Of a stretch of 45,307 nucleotides of DNA, positions 9,717 to 17,753 are shown piece after piece. A model generated the notes under the pieces. It saw only the letters and a list, made by a program, of their open reading frames with translations. It did no database searches and was not told the origin of the DNA. A program made the translations under genes and the position numbers. Origin of the DNA: Lachnospiraceae bacterium (GTDB taxonomy: Bacteria > Bacillota > Clostridia > Lachnospirales > Lachnospiraceae); contig JAFLSX010000015.1 of the NCBI GenBank assembly GCA_022510705.1, forward strand, positions 1 to 45,307. The letters run 5' to 3'. Within the stretch, counting starts at the first letter, position 1. Every line of letters begins with the position of its first letter.

Positions 9717-10136
9717 TTAGTCTCGCAGGAGATATCCTTTGGCATCGGTATTGATCTTTCCGGTCAGAATCATGATACCTTCAACCAAAGCCCAAACCCA
9801 TATACCAATGGTAGCAATACCGCAGGTAACGGCACCGCCAACTAAGCTTACCACAAGCTGGATGACAGCTTTGGTGGTGAAACCAAGATAGAAGTTATGA
9901 ACACCAAATGTACCAAGGAAAATTGCCAGCAATCCAGCTGCCATCTTGCTCTTATCGCCTACCTGAGTGCCGGCAGTTGCCAAAGAAACACCACAGTTCA
10001 AACAAACAGCTGCTCCGGGAGCGGTTGCATTACCACAATTCGGGCAGAAAGAAGTACCGCCACCTTTTTGCACACCACACTTGATACATACAGCTGCATT
10101 TTCGTCCATGGGAGCACCACAATTTTTACAAAACAT
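9717..10136 (-). CDS. Double zinc-ribbon, TM2 domain membrane protein
   Basis: 139 residues. Two consecutive zinc ribbons are seen: Cys3/6 with Cys17/20, and Cys31/34 with Cys45/48. Then comes a TM2 domain: a hydrophobic segment containing LAIFLGTFGVHNFYLG, a short turn, and a second hydrophobic segment ending near ILTGKINTDAKG. TM2 proteins are small two-helix membrane proteins of unknown biochemical role; the ribbons probably bind zinc on the cytoplasmic side (inference). It lies 46 bases downstream of the DUF2752 gene, a frequent partner in Clostridia, and has a good AGGAGG-type site. The gene ends at a strong terminator. Confidence 0.9.
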   Translation of the reverse strand: MFCKNCGAPMDENAAVCIKCGVQKGGGTSFCPNCGNATAPGAAVCLNCGVSLATAGTQVGDKSKMAAGLLAIFLGTFGVHNFYLGFTTKAVIQLVVSLVGGAVTCGIATIGIWVWALVEGIMILTGKINTDAKGYLLRD

Positions 10137-10182
10137 TTCTTTTCCTCCTTTAAGTTAAAAAAATAATTAATAACCGCACCAA

Positions 10183-10545
10183 TTATATGGTGTAGACACC
10201 CTGTAAAAAAGCCATTAGCCTCAATATGTAAGTCATCGCCACGGCCACACCCAAAAGACTTAAAACAACAATATTGAACAGCCGCTTACCTAACAGATTA
10301 AAATCATATAAAGCAAACAGCATCACCACGGGTATGACCCAGAACATGGGATGATAATACAGGGCCTGCTTAAAATTCAGATGAAATGCCTCCAACCATG
10401 CCCTTCCCATACCACAACCGGGACAGATAACCCCGGTAAGGCCGCGAATCGGACACTGATAAGGAAACAGAACAGCCAGCCCCGCCAAGACAGCAAATAG
10501 TAAAAAAAGCGCCAGTTTCAAGGCCAAATGGGCGGGCTTTCTCAT
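10183..10545 (-). CDS. DUF2752 domain membrane protein
   Basis: 120 residues. A hydrophobic N-terminal helix (about 8-27) precedes the diagnostic DUF2752 cysteine motif: Cys31, then the CPGCG block at 41-45, followed by GRAW. Two more hydrophobic segments follow (about 66-83 and 90-112). The family function is unknown. The spaced cysteines suggest metal or redox chemistry near the membrane, which is only inference. The ATG at 10545 has GGAGGAATGTCT just upstream. It is the first gene of a two-gene unit with the zinc-ribbon TM2 protein and has its own promoter. Confidence 0.88.
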   Translation of the reverse strand: MRKPAHLALKLALFLLFAVLAGLAVLFPYQCPIRGLTGVICPGCGMGRAWLEAFHLNFKQALYYHPMFWVIPVVMLFALYDFNLLGKRLFNIVVLSLLGVAVAMTYILRLMAFLQGVYTI

Positions 10546-10565
10546 ATAGACATTCCTCCTCTAGT

Positions 10566-10594
10566 ACATTAGCATATTAGCAAAAAAAATGCAA
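10566..10594 (-). promoter_or_regulatory. Probable promoter of the DUF2752-TM2 pair
   Basis: On the minus strand: -35 TTGCAT (10594-10589), 17-base spacer containing a T run, -10 TAATGT (10571-10566) preceded by an extended TGC. The -35 is good and the -10 is weak. Confidence 0.5.
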
Positions 10595-10611
10595 GTATTT
10601 ATTGAAATATG

Positions 10612-11508
10612 TTACTGCTCCCATCCGTTTAACCTTCTGCTCAATTGATTACCTTGTTCATGAAATGCTCCCCATAAGACAAGTTCTTCTTCCAGCTCCC
10701 CCAATCTGGATTCCCAGTTCCTAGGTATGGATCCTGACACATGGTCCAGTTCTGCATCGTTTTTCACAAACTCCAGTCTATAACTGAGATATACCATTCC
10801 ATCTTTATTCGGATGTTTCACGCCCTCCAAAATCTCATAACTGATCACCCATCCATAGTCCGTTCTGTAAGCGTCATCAAAGCTAAAGTCCCGAAGAAGG
10901 GGAGGGTTTTCCTGCAGATAAACCGCAATCTTTAATTGCTCCTGCTTCTCGAATTCCTCTTCGGTCATGTTCAGTATATCCCCATAAAATTCAAGAAATA
11001 TTTCCCGTTTTTCTTCTGTAACTCCCCCCGACACATCTCCGGAAAGAACCTCACGCACATTCTGATACGACCAGGAAAAATCAAGCATTCCTGCTGCTCT
11101 GTCATACTCACCGTCTGCGATCAGTTTAAAGAATTGCCGGCAATACCAGATATCATCCAAATTGGAAAAACAGATTCCTTCACCCCTGATTTCATTGGCA
11201 ACCATTATCGCAGGTACACTCAGCACTAAAAGCAGGGGCAGCACAAGCAACGACATAGCCCACCTTCTCCTAATCTTTCGGAAGCTTTTCCGAAAGCTCT
11301 CCTTCTCCGCATGGGCATCCTCCCCCAGCTCCTCTGTAGCTGTCTGCTCTTTTACTATCTCCTCCGGCAACCGCATATTTTTCAAGTATTTGCTGCACCT
11401 TGCGCACCCATTCAAGTGCTCCTCCACCAATTTTTTCGTATCCTCACTACACAGACCATCATTATATAAAAGCAACAGATCCTCATATACTTCACAAGAT
11501 AGTTTCAT
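10612..11508 (-). CDS. Membrane anti-sigma factor with zf-HC2 domain
   Basis: 298 residues from the ATG at 11508, chosen because AAGGAG lies 10 bases upstream and the protein then begins with the usual family start MKLSCEVYEDLLLLY. A longer frame would run back into the sigma gene. The N-terminal zinc-finger anti-sigma domain shows His31-x3-Cys35-x2-Cys38 with a leading Cys5. A charged linker follows, then one membrane helix (about 83-107) and an extracellular domain of about 190 residues without recognised motifs. It lies directly downstream of the ECF sigma gene, so it most likely sequesters that sigma factor and releases it on an external signal. The signal and the regulon are unknown. Confidence 0.87.
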   Translation of the reverse strand: MKLSCEVYEDLLLLYNDGLCSEDTKKLVEEHLNGCARCSKYLKNMRLPEEIVKEQTATEELGEDAHAEKESFRKSFRKIRRRWAMSLLVLPLLLVLSVPAIMVANEIRGEGICFSNLDDIWYCRQFFKLIADGEYDRAAGMLDFSWSYQNVREVLSGDVSGGVTEEKREIFLEFYGDILNMTEEEFEKQEQLKIAVYLQENPPLLRDFSFDDAYRTDYGWVISYEILEGVKHPNKDGMVYLSYRLEFVKNDAELDHVSGSIPRNWESRLGELEEELVLWGAFHEQGNQLSRRLNGWEQ

Positions 11509-11576
11509 AGTATTCCCTCTCCTTCCTGCACCAATGACGCGCTCTTGTATATTTTGCTTCATCAATAGCACTCTCT

Positions 11577-12059
11577 TTATAACAGCTTGTCCGCTAACAG
11601 CTTTCTGGCCCGCATATAGGTGACCCTTGCCCAACTCTCGGATTTTTCATGTTCCGCAGCAATCTCCTTTAACGGCACTCCGCCAAAGGTGTGCATCACA
11701 AATACTTCCTGATAAGGTTCCTCCAATGCCAGTACTGCCTGTCGCACACGCCGATACTCTTCCTTCCTGATAGCCGCTTCCTCCGGCGGTGCGTTTCCGT
11801 CTGCAAACTCGAACTCCTCCCAAGCCCGCGTATCAAAACGCTGTCTCCTTTTACATTCCTTCAGCCAGGCGTTCTTGCCAATCTGGCAGAGCCAGGTATA
11901 GACGCTGCATCTCCCCTTAAAACGCTCAATATGTAAAAATGCCTGGTAAAAGGTCTCCTGCAGCAGCTCCTCCGCCTGATCACTGCTGCCGGTGAGTTTT
12001 AGAAGGAAACGATATACTGGTTTTCCGTATACCCGATAAATATCCTGAAATGTAGTCAT
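11577..12059 (-). CDS. ECF-type RNA polymerase sigma factor
   Basis: 160 residues with the two-domain ECF architecture. Sigma region 2 (about 8-75) includes the DQAEELLQETFYQAF core-binding helix and the -10-recognition segment around FKGRCSVYTWLCQIGKNAWL. Region 4 (about 105-155) has EPYQEVFVMHTFGGVPLKEI and a helix-turn-helix recognising the -35. There is no region 1, 3 or C-terminal extension. The zf-HC2 anti-sigma gene follows 68 bases after the stop. Such pairs usually autoregulate, but I could not define an ECF promoter convincingly in the 240 bases upstream. Confidence 0.94.
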   Translation of the reverse strand: MTTFQDIYRVYGKPVYRFLLKLTGSSDQAEELLQETFYQAFLHIERFKGRCSVYTWLCQIGKNAWLKECKRRQRFDTRAWEEFEFADGNAPPEEAAIRKEEYRRVRQAVLALEEPYQEVFVMHTFGGVPLKEIAAEHEKSESWARVTYMRARKLLADKLL

Positions 12060-12233
12060 TTGGTGCCTTCTGCCCCCTGTTTATCTCTGCTTCCGCCGGT
12101 CCGCTCTATTCCCAGTGTACCATAGTCATCCGCCTGATAAAATAAATCTGTTGGAATGATTCTTCCCATCCGGCTCTACCCACCCTATCCTGCCTCTCTT
12201 TCTGACTGTTAGAGACGGAAAAAAGGAAAACGT

Positions 12234-12277
12234 TACAAAAAAGAAGCACAGTCTCATATAAAAATAGACTGTGCTCC
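12234..12277 (-). terminator. Rho-independent terminator of ppdK
   Basis: A 10-bp perfect stem (12245-12254 with 12266-12275, AGCACAGTCT/AGACTGTGCT) with an 11-base AT-rich loop and a T run on the minus strand (12242-12237), 25 bases after the ppdK stop. Confidence 0.9.
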
Positions 12278-12299
12278 TAATTAGTTTTATTCAACCTAC

Positions 12300-14930
12300 C
12301 TATTTATTATTGATAGCTGCCTGTGCTGCTGCCAGTCTTGCGATAGGCACTCTGAACGGTGAGCAGGATACGTAGTTTAAACCTACCTTGTGGCAGAACT
12401 CTACGGAAGAGGGATCTCCGCCGTGCTCGCCGCAGATACCGCACTTTAAGTCGGGACGGGTCTTGCGGCCATTCTCAACTGCCATCTGCACCAACTGACC
12501 AACACCGGTCTGATCCAGTCTTGCAAAAGGATCTGATTCATAAATCTTAGCCTGATAGTAAGCATCCAAGAACTTGCCTGCATCGTCACGGGAGAAACCA
12601 AAGGTCATCTGGGTTAAGTCGTTGGTACCGAAGGAGAAGAATTCAGCTTCTTCTGCAACAGCACCTGCAGTCAGCGCTGCACGGGGAATCTCGATCATGG
12701 TACCGATATGGTATGCAATGTCGGAATTCTTTTCTTTCTTAACCAGCTCTGCGGTTTCTACCACCACGTCCTTAACATATTTTAACTCTTTCTTCTCGCC
12801 TACTAACGGAATCATGATCTCGGGAACAATATCGTAACCCTTTTCTGCTTTCACTTCGATTGCTGCTTCCATAACTGCTCTGGTCTGCATCTTTGCGATT
12901 TCAGGATAGGTAACTGCCAAACGGCATCCGCGGTGTCCCATCATGGGGTTGAACTCGTGAAGAGAATCGCATTTTGCCTTAACATCCTCTACGCTTAAGC
13001 CCATATCCTTTGCCAGTGCCGCCATATCCTCAGGATCGGTAGGTACGAATTCGTGAAGAGGCGGATCCAGATAACGAACGGTCATAGGTCTGCCTTCCAG
13101 TGTTTCATACATTGCTTTGAAGTCTGCTTTCTGGAATACCAGCAGTTCGCCCAAAGCTGCCTCTCTGGCTTCCACAGTATCGGAGAGAATCATCTTACGA
13201 ATCTTGGGAATTCTGTCCTCGCCGAAGAACATATGCTCTGTACGGCAGAGACCGATACCTTCAGCACCCAATTCCACAGCCTTGGCTGTATCTGCGGGTG
13301 TATCTGCATTGGTACGTACCTTCAGCGTTCTAAACTGATCTGCCCATGCCATGATGCGGCCGAAGTTTCCGCTTACGGAAGCCTCAACAGTCTTGATATC
13401 ACCTTTATAAATCTTACCGGTAGTTCCGTCTAAGGAAATATAATCTCCCTCATGGAAGGTATAGCCGCCAAGCTCAAACATTTTTGCTTCTTCATCAATC
13501 TTCATCTCACCGCAGCCGGATACACAGCAGGTTCCCATACCACGTGCTACTACCGCTGCGTGGGAAGTCATACCGCCGCGTCCTGTCAGGATACCCTGTG
13601 ATGCATGCATACCTTCGATGTCTTCAGGAGAGGTCTCCAGACGAACCAGAATCACTCTCTCGCCTCTGCCGCCTATGCCGGCTGCTTTGGCATCCTCAGC
13701 GCTGAAGCAGACTTTACCGGCTGCCGCACCGGGAGATGCCGGAAGTGCAGTGCCGATTACTTCTCCGGCTTTGAGTGCTTCTGCATCAAAGGTAGGATGT
13801 AACAACTGATCCAAGGACTTAGCTTCAATACGGCTGACTGCCTCTTCGGGAGTGATCTTGCCCTCATCCACTAAATCACATGCAATATTGATAGCCGCAG
13901 GAGCGGTTCTCTTTCCATTTCTGGTCTGTAAGAAGTAAAGCTTGCCTTCTTCGATGGTGAACTCCATATCCTGCATATCGCGGTAATGGTTTTCCAGCTT
14001 CATTGCCAGTTCCATAAACTGCGCATAGCATTCAGGCAGATCCTTTTCCAACTGGGTAATAGGCTGGGGTGTACGAACACCTGCTACCACGTCTTCACCC
14101 TGTGCGTTGATCAGGTACTCACCAAAGATACCCTTTGCGCCGGTAGAAGGATTACGGGTAAATGCAACGCCGGTACCGGAGGTATCACCCTTGTTACCAA
14201 ATACCATGCACTGCACGTTTACTGCAGTACCCCAGTCACCGGGAATATCATTCATACGTCTGTAAACGATGGCACGGGGGTTGTCCCATGAACGGAATAC
14301 GGCTTTTACAGCACCCATCAGCTGCTCTCTGGGATCCTGAGGGAATTCCTCTCCCTTCATGGCCTCCTTGTAAACAGCCTTGAATTTGTTAGCCAGTTCT
14401 TTTAAATCGTCTGCGTTTAACTCTGTATCGTAGGTAACACCCTTCGCTTCCTTCATCTCGTCAATGATCTTCTCGAAAAAGGACTTGGGAACCTCCATAA
14501 CAACGTCAGAATACATCTGAATGAAACGACGATAGGAATCATAAGCAAATCTGGGATTTCCGGTCTTCTTAGCAAAACCTTCTACCGCAATATCATTCAG
14601 ACCCAGATTCAAGATCGTATCCATCATACCGGGCATAGATGCTCTCGCGCCGGAACGAACCGATACCAACAGGGGATCTTCGGTGTCACCGAATTTCTTT
14701 CCCATCAGTTCTTCCAGATCCGTCAAATTCTGGAAAATCTGTTCCTGAATCTCTGAGGAAATGGTCTTGCCCTGCTTGTAATAATCCACACACGCTTCGG
14801 TAGTTACGGTAAATCCCTGCGGAATAGGAAGACCTAAGCTGGTCATCTCCGCAAGGTTAGCGCCCTTGCCACCGAGCAGATTCCTCATATCGGCACTGCC
14901 TTCTTTGAATTTGTACACCCATTTGTTCAT
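12300..14930 (-). CDS. ppdK: Pyruvate, phosphate dikinase
   Basis: 876 residues, the normal length for clostridial PPDK. It interconverts pyruvate, ATP and Pi with PEP, AMP and PPi, working with PPi-linked glycolysis or gluconeogenesis. Visible parts are the N-terminal ATP-grasp nucleotide domain (GGKGANLAEM, SVRSGARASMPGMMDT), the central phosphohistidine domain GRGGMTSHAAVVARGMG with His457, and the C-terminal PEP/pyruvate barrel with GLCRTEHMFF, FFSFGTNDLTQ and the catalytic-Cys motif GICGEHGGD. Start: the ATG at 14930 has AAGGGAG 10 bases upstream. A TTG three codons earlier would sit almost on that site and is rejected. Single-gene unit: a terminator follows, and a palindrome lies upstream. 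Confidence 0.97.
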   Translation of the reverse strand: MNKWVYKFKEGSADMRNLLGGKGANLAEMTSLGLPIPQGFTVTTEACVDYYKQGKTISSEIQEQIFQNLTDLEELMGKKFGDTEDPLLVSVRSGARASMPGMMDTILNLGLNDIAVEGFAKKTGNPRFAYDSYRRFIQMYSDVVMEVPKSFFEKIIDEMKEAKGVTYDTELNADDLKELANKFKAVYKEAMKGEEFPQDPREQLMGAVKAVFRSWDNPRAIVYRRMNDIPGDWGTAVNVQCMVFGNKGDTSGTGVAFTRNPSTGAKGIFGEYLINAQGEDVVAGVRTPQPITQLEKDLPECYAQFMELAMKLENHYRDMQDMEFTIEEGKLYFLQTRNGKRTAPAAINIACDLVDEGKITPEEAVSRIEAKSLDQLLHPTFDAEALKAGEVIGTALPASPGAAAGKVCFSAEDAKAAGIGGRGERVILVRLETSPEDIEGMHASQGILTGRGGMTSHAAVVARGMGTCCVSGCGEMKIDEEAKMFELGGYTFHEGDYISLDGTTGKIYKGDIKTVEASVSGNFGRIMAWADQFRTLKVRTNADTPADTAKAVELGAEGIGLCRTEHMFFGEDRIPKIRKMILSDTVEAREAALGELLVFQKADFKAMYETLEGRPMTVRYLDPPLHEFVPTDPEDMAALAKDMGLSVEDVKAKCDSLHEFNPMMGHRGCRLAVTYPEIAKMQTRAVMEAAIEVKAEKGYDIVPEIMIPLVGEKKELKYVKDVVVETAELVKKEKNSDIAYHIGTMIEIPRAALTAGAVAEEAEFFSFGTNDLTQMTFGFSRDDAGKFLDAYYQAKIYESDPFARLDQTGVGQLVQMAVENGRKTRPDLKCGICGEHGGDPSSVEFCHKVGLNYVSCSPFRVPIARLAAAQAAINNK

Positions 14931-14973
14931 GCGTCTCAATCTCCCTTGCCATAAAATTTGTGTGTATAATGCT

Positions 14974-14991
14974 TATACAATTGTATCAATT
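14974..14991. promoter_or_regulatory. Palindrome upstream of ppdK, possible operator
   Basis: A perfect 12-base palindrome ATACAATTGTAT at 14975-14986, extended imperfectly on both sides, about 45 bases before the ppdK ATG. It overlaps the likely promoter area, where a minus-strand TTGATA and TATACA are seen with suboptimal spacing. The size and symmetry fit a dimeric repressor site. No regulator can be named. Confidence 0.4.
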
Positions 14992-15077
14992 TACCAAAAA
15001 AACATCAAGCAATATGGATGAATTTTTCACTCTCAAAAAACACTTTCGTTTATTATATCCAAATCTTTCCTATTTAT

Positions 15078-15929
15078 TTATGCATTTTGTCCAAAATCGC
15101 CAGCAGTTACAGGCACAAAGCTGTCAAATATAAACATATCAAATTCTTTTCGGCTCTCCTTTAGTTCCACCTCATTTTTTATGGTCCAGGCCGCAGCCGG
15201 GGCCCGATAAAGACGTCTGCAGAGCCGTCTGGATAAATCCCTGTAAAGAAAGTGATTGTAAGCAATAAAGTCCGGTTTAGTCAAAAAGTTAAACATTAGA
15301 TGATGGAGTGCAAAATACAGCAGAGGTGAAAGCGTATTTTCTCCGGATTTGATAAAATTATCCGCCAGCTGCCCCCGCACGACTTCTTTTCTATTCCGTC
15401 TGTACCACAGCACGCCCAGCGGATTAAAAGACTCGATACAGTAAGCTCCTTTATATGCCTGTAAGAGTTTATCTGCAATAGGGCATACCTCTGCTACTCC
15501 TCCCGGAATCTTGTATTCGATAATTAGAGGCACTTTGCCGTCTACCAGCTTTAAAAAGTCCTCAAATTTAGGGATTTTTTCTGCTGTCCCGCAGAGGGAA
15601 AACTGCTGCAGCTCCTCGTAGGTAAAATCTTCCACCCTGCCTTCTACACCGCAGATTCTGTCCAAAGTGGAATCGTGAAATACGACCGGCACCTTGTCTT
15701 TGGAAAGCTGTACGTCCAATTCAATGCCAAAGCCTGCGTCCACCGCCTTTTTAAAAGCAGCCATGGAGTTTTCCGGTGCCGGTGAAAAATTATCATGCAG
15801 TCCCCTGTGGGCATACAGCACGCTTTTAAAAGGCGTTATATCCGGTCTATGCATCATTCTCGGCATGATCATAAGCAGATACAGTATAACAAGTAAAAGC
15901 AGAATGCCAGTCGCTATGAGTAGTATCAT
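15078..15929 (-). CDS. Glycerophosphodiester phosphodiesterase family protein, membrane-anchored
   Basis: 283 residues from the ATG at 15929, chosen because GGAGG lies 10 bases upstream and the protein then starts with a clear membrane anchor (about 2-24). The catalytic GDPD barrel shows YAHRGLHDN, PENS, the metal-binding ELDVQLSKD, and VFHDSTLDRICG, followed by PLIIEYK. It hydrolyses glycerophosphodiesters from phospholipid turnover to glycerol-3-phosphate and an alcohol. The extra membrane anchor suggests work at the membrane, possibly on lipid-linked substrates. It diverges from the ABC-F gene and is probably transcribed alone. No clear terminator was seen after it. Confidence 0.9.
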   Translation of the reverse strand: MILLIATGILLLLVILYLLMIMPRMMHRPDITPFKSVLYAHRGLHDNFSPAPENSMAAFKKAVDAGFGIELDVQLSKDKVPVVFHDSTLDRICGVEGRVEDFTYEELQQFSLCGTAEKIPKFEDFLKLVDGKVPLIIEYKIPGGVAEVCPIADKLLQAYKGAYCIESFNPLGVLWYRRNRKEVVRGQLADNFIKSGENTLSPLLYFALHHLMFNFLTKPDFIAYNHFLYRDLSRRLCRRLYRAPAAAWTIKNEVELKESRKEFDMFIFDSFVPVTAGDFGQNA

Positions 15930-15971
15930 TTTCTCTAATCCTCCAACCCCTGCGTTTCCTAGGCTATCTGT

Positions 15972-16001
15972 AGTATACCATATTAATTTATGCAAAAACA
16001 A
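15972..16001 (-). promoter_or_regulatory. Promoter of the GDPD gene
   Basis: On the minus strand: -35 TTGTTT (16001-15996), 18-base spacer, -10 TATACT (15977-15972), about 43 bases before the chosen ATG. Confidence 0.55.
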
Positions 16002-16043
16002 TTGCCCGGAGATGGTTTTTCCCCACAAAATGCAAAGAATGGC

Positions 16044-16071
16044 TTGAAAAATCCCGTGTTTTCTGTAAAAT
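16044..16071 (+). promoter_or_regulatory. Promoter of the ABC-F/PHP unit
   Basis: -35 TTGAAA (16044-16049), 16-base spacer, -10 TAAAAT (16066-16071) with an upstream TG. The ABC-F ATG is 46 bases downstream. Confidence 0.6.
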
Positions 16072-16116
16072 AGGTAGGGAGTAGCTTTTTACCAACTACA
16101 GAAAGGTATAGAAATC

Positions 16117-17751
16117 ATGATTAGTGCAAATAACGTAACTTTACGAATTGGAAAAAAGGCATTATTTGAAGATGTCAATATTAAATTTACCGAGGGCTGC
16201 TGCTACGGTCTGATCGGTGCAAACGGTGCCGGTAAATCTACTTTTTTAAAAATTTTATCCGGACAGCTGGAAACCACAAACGGCGAGGTGTTCATCACGC
16301 CCGGCCAGCGGCTTTCCGTTTTGGAGCAGGACCATTTTAAATATGACGACTATACGGTATTGGACCTGGTCATCATGGGCAATGAACGCCTGTACGCGAT
16401 CATGAAGGAAAAGGATGCCATTTATGCCAAAGAAGATTTCTCAGATGAGGACGGTATCCGCGCCAGTGAACTGGAAGCGGAATTTGCGGAAATGGATGGC
16501 TGGGAAGCCGAATCCAATGCTGCCTCCCTGTTAAACGGTCTGGGCATCGATACCTCTCTTCATTACTCTCTCATGAAAGATTTAAACGGTAATGAAAAGG
16601 TGAAGATTCTCCTTGCCAAAGCGCTGTTTGGCAATCCCGACATTCTGTTATTGGACGAACCTACCAACCACTTGGATCTGGACGCGATCGCCTGGCTGGA
16701 GGATTTTTTGATCGACTTTGAAAATACGGTCATTGTGGTTTCTCACGACCGCTATTTCCTGAATAAAGTCTGCACCCATATTGCAGATATCGACTACGGC
16801 AAGATTCAGCTCTATGCCGGCAATTACGATTTCTGGTATGAATCCAGTCAGCTTTTGATCAAGCAGATGAAGGAGGCCAACAAGAAGAAAGAGGAGAAAA
16901 TTAAGGAATTACAGGAATTTATCTCCCGTTTCTCCGCCAATGCCTCCAAGTCCAAACAGGCTACCGCCAGAAAGCGTGCCTTGGAGAAGATTGAGTTGGA
17001 TGAGATTCGTCCCTCCAGCAGGAAATATCCTTATATTGATTTCAGACCCGAACGGGAAATTGGTAATGAAGTGCTCTCGGTAGAGCATATTTCCAAGACC
17101 GTAAACGGAGTGAAAGTATTGGATGATATTTCCTTTATTGTGGGACACGATGATAAGATTGCTTTTGTAGGCGGCAACGAACTGGCAAAAACTACCCTCT
17201 TCCAGATTCTCATGGGTGAACTGGAACCGGATGAGGGCAGCTATAAATGGGGTGTGACAACTTCTCAGGCTTACTTCCCCAAGGACAATACGGCAGAGTT
17301 TGACAATGATCTGACGATTGCGGATTGGCTCACCGGCTACTCTCCCGTCAAGGACGTGACCTATGTGCGCGGATTCCTCGGACGTATGCTTTTTGCAGGT
17401 GAGGACGGTGTTAAAAAGGTAAAGGTGCTTTCCGGTGGCGAAAAAGTGCGCTGCCTGCTTTCCAAGATGATGATCAGCGGTGCAAACTGCCTGATCTTAG
17501 ACGAGCCTACCAACCATCTGGATATGGAATCTATCACGGCACTGAATAATGGTTTAATTAAGTTTAGCGGCGTGGAGTTGTTCTCCTGTCATGACCATCA
17601 GTTTGTCCAGACTACAGCCAACCGTATTATGGAAATTCTGCCAAACGGCTCTTTGATCGATAAGATCACTACTTACGACGAGTACCTTGCCAGCGATGAA
17701 ATGGCAAGAAAACGTACCGTCTATACCAAGACCGGAGATGATGAAGATTAA
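16117..17751 (+). CDS. ABC-F family ATPase (YkpA/YbiT-like)
   Basis: 544 residues with two ABC ATPase domains and no membrane segments, so a soluble ABC-F protein that acts on the ribosome rather than a transporter. Domain 1 has Walker A GANGAGKST (about 34-42) and Walker B LLLDEPTNHLDL. The charged linker (about 245-300) is typical of the family. Domain 2 has LSGGEKVR and LILDEPTNHLDM. Two sites deviate: the domain 1 signature is LNGNEK rather than LSGGQ, and the domain 2 Walker A reads GGNELAKTT with Ala in the usual Gly position. These look like subfamily traits. Length fits the YbiT/YkpA class. A role in translation or antibiotic protection is possible, but the resistance type cannot be assigned. 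Confidence 0.92.
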   Translation: MISANNVTLRIGKKALFEDVNIKFTEGCCYGLIGANGAGKSTFLKILSGQLETTNGEVFITPGQRLSVLEQDHFKYDDYTVLDLVIMGNERLYAIMKEKDAIYAKEDFSDEDGIRASELEAEFAEMDGWEAESNAASLLNGLGIDTSLHYSLMKDLNGNEKVKILLAKALFGNPDILLLDEPTNHLDLDAIAWLEDFLIDFENTVIVVSHDRYFLNKVCTHIADIDYGKIQLYAGNYDFWYESSQLLIKQMKEANKKKEEKIKELQEFISRFSANASKSKQATARKRALEKIELDEIRPSSRKYPYIDFRPEREIGNEVLSVEHISKTVNGVKVLDDISFIVGHDDKIAFVGGNELAKTTLFQILMGELEPDEGSYKWGVTTSQAYFPKDNTAEFDNDLTIADWLTGYSPVKDVTYVRGFLGRMLFAGEDGVKKVKVLSGGEKVRCLLSKMMISGANCLILDEPTNHLDMESITALNNGLIKFSGVELFSCHDHQFVQTTANRIMEILPNGSLIDKITTYDEYLASDEMARKRTVYTKTGDDED

Positions 17752-17753
17752 TT

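Noticed and set aside
11509..11634. Extended N-terminus of the anti-sigma factor
   Set aside because: It overlaps the sigma gene end and lacks family similarity; AAGGAG before the ATG at 11508 and the family start motif favour the shorter form.
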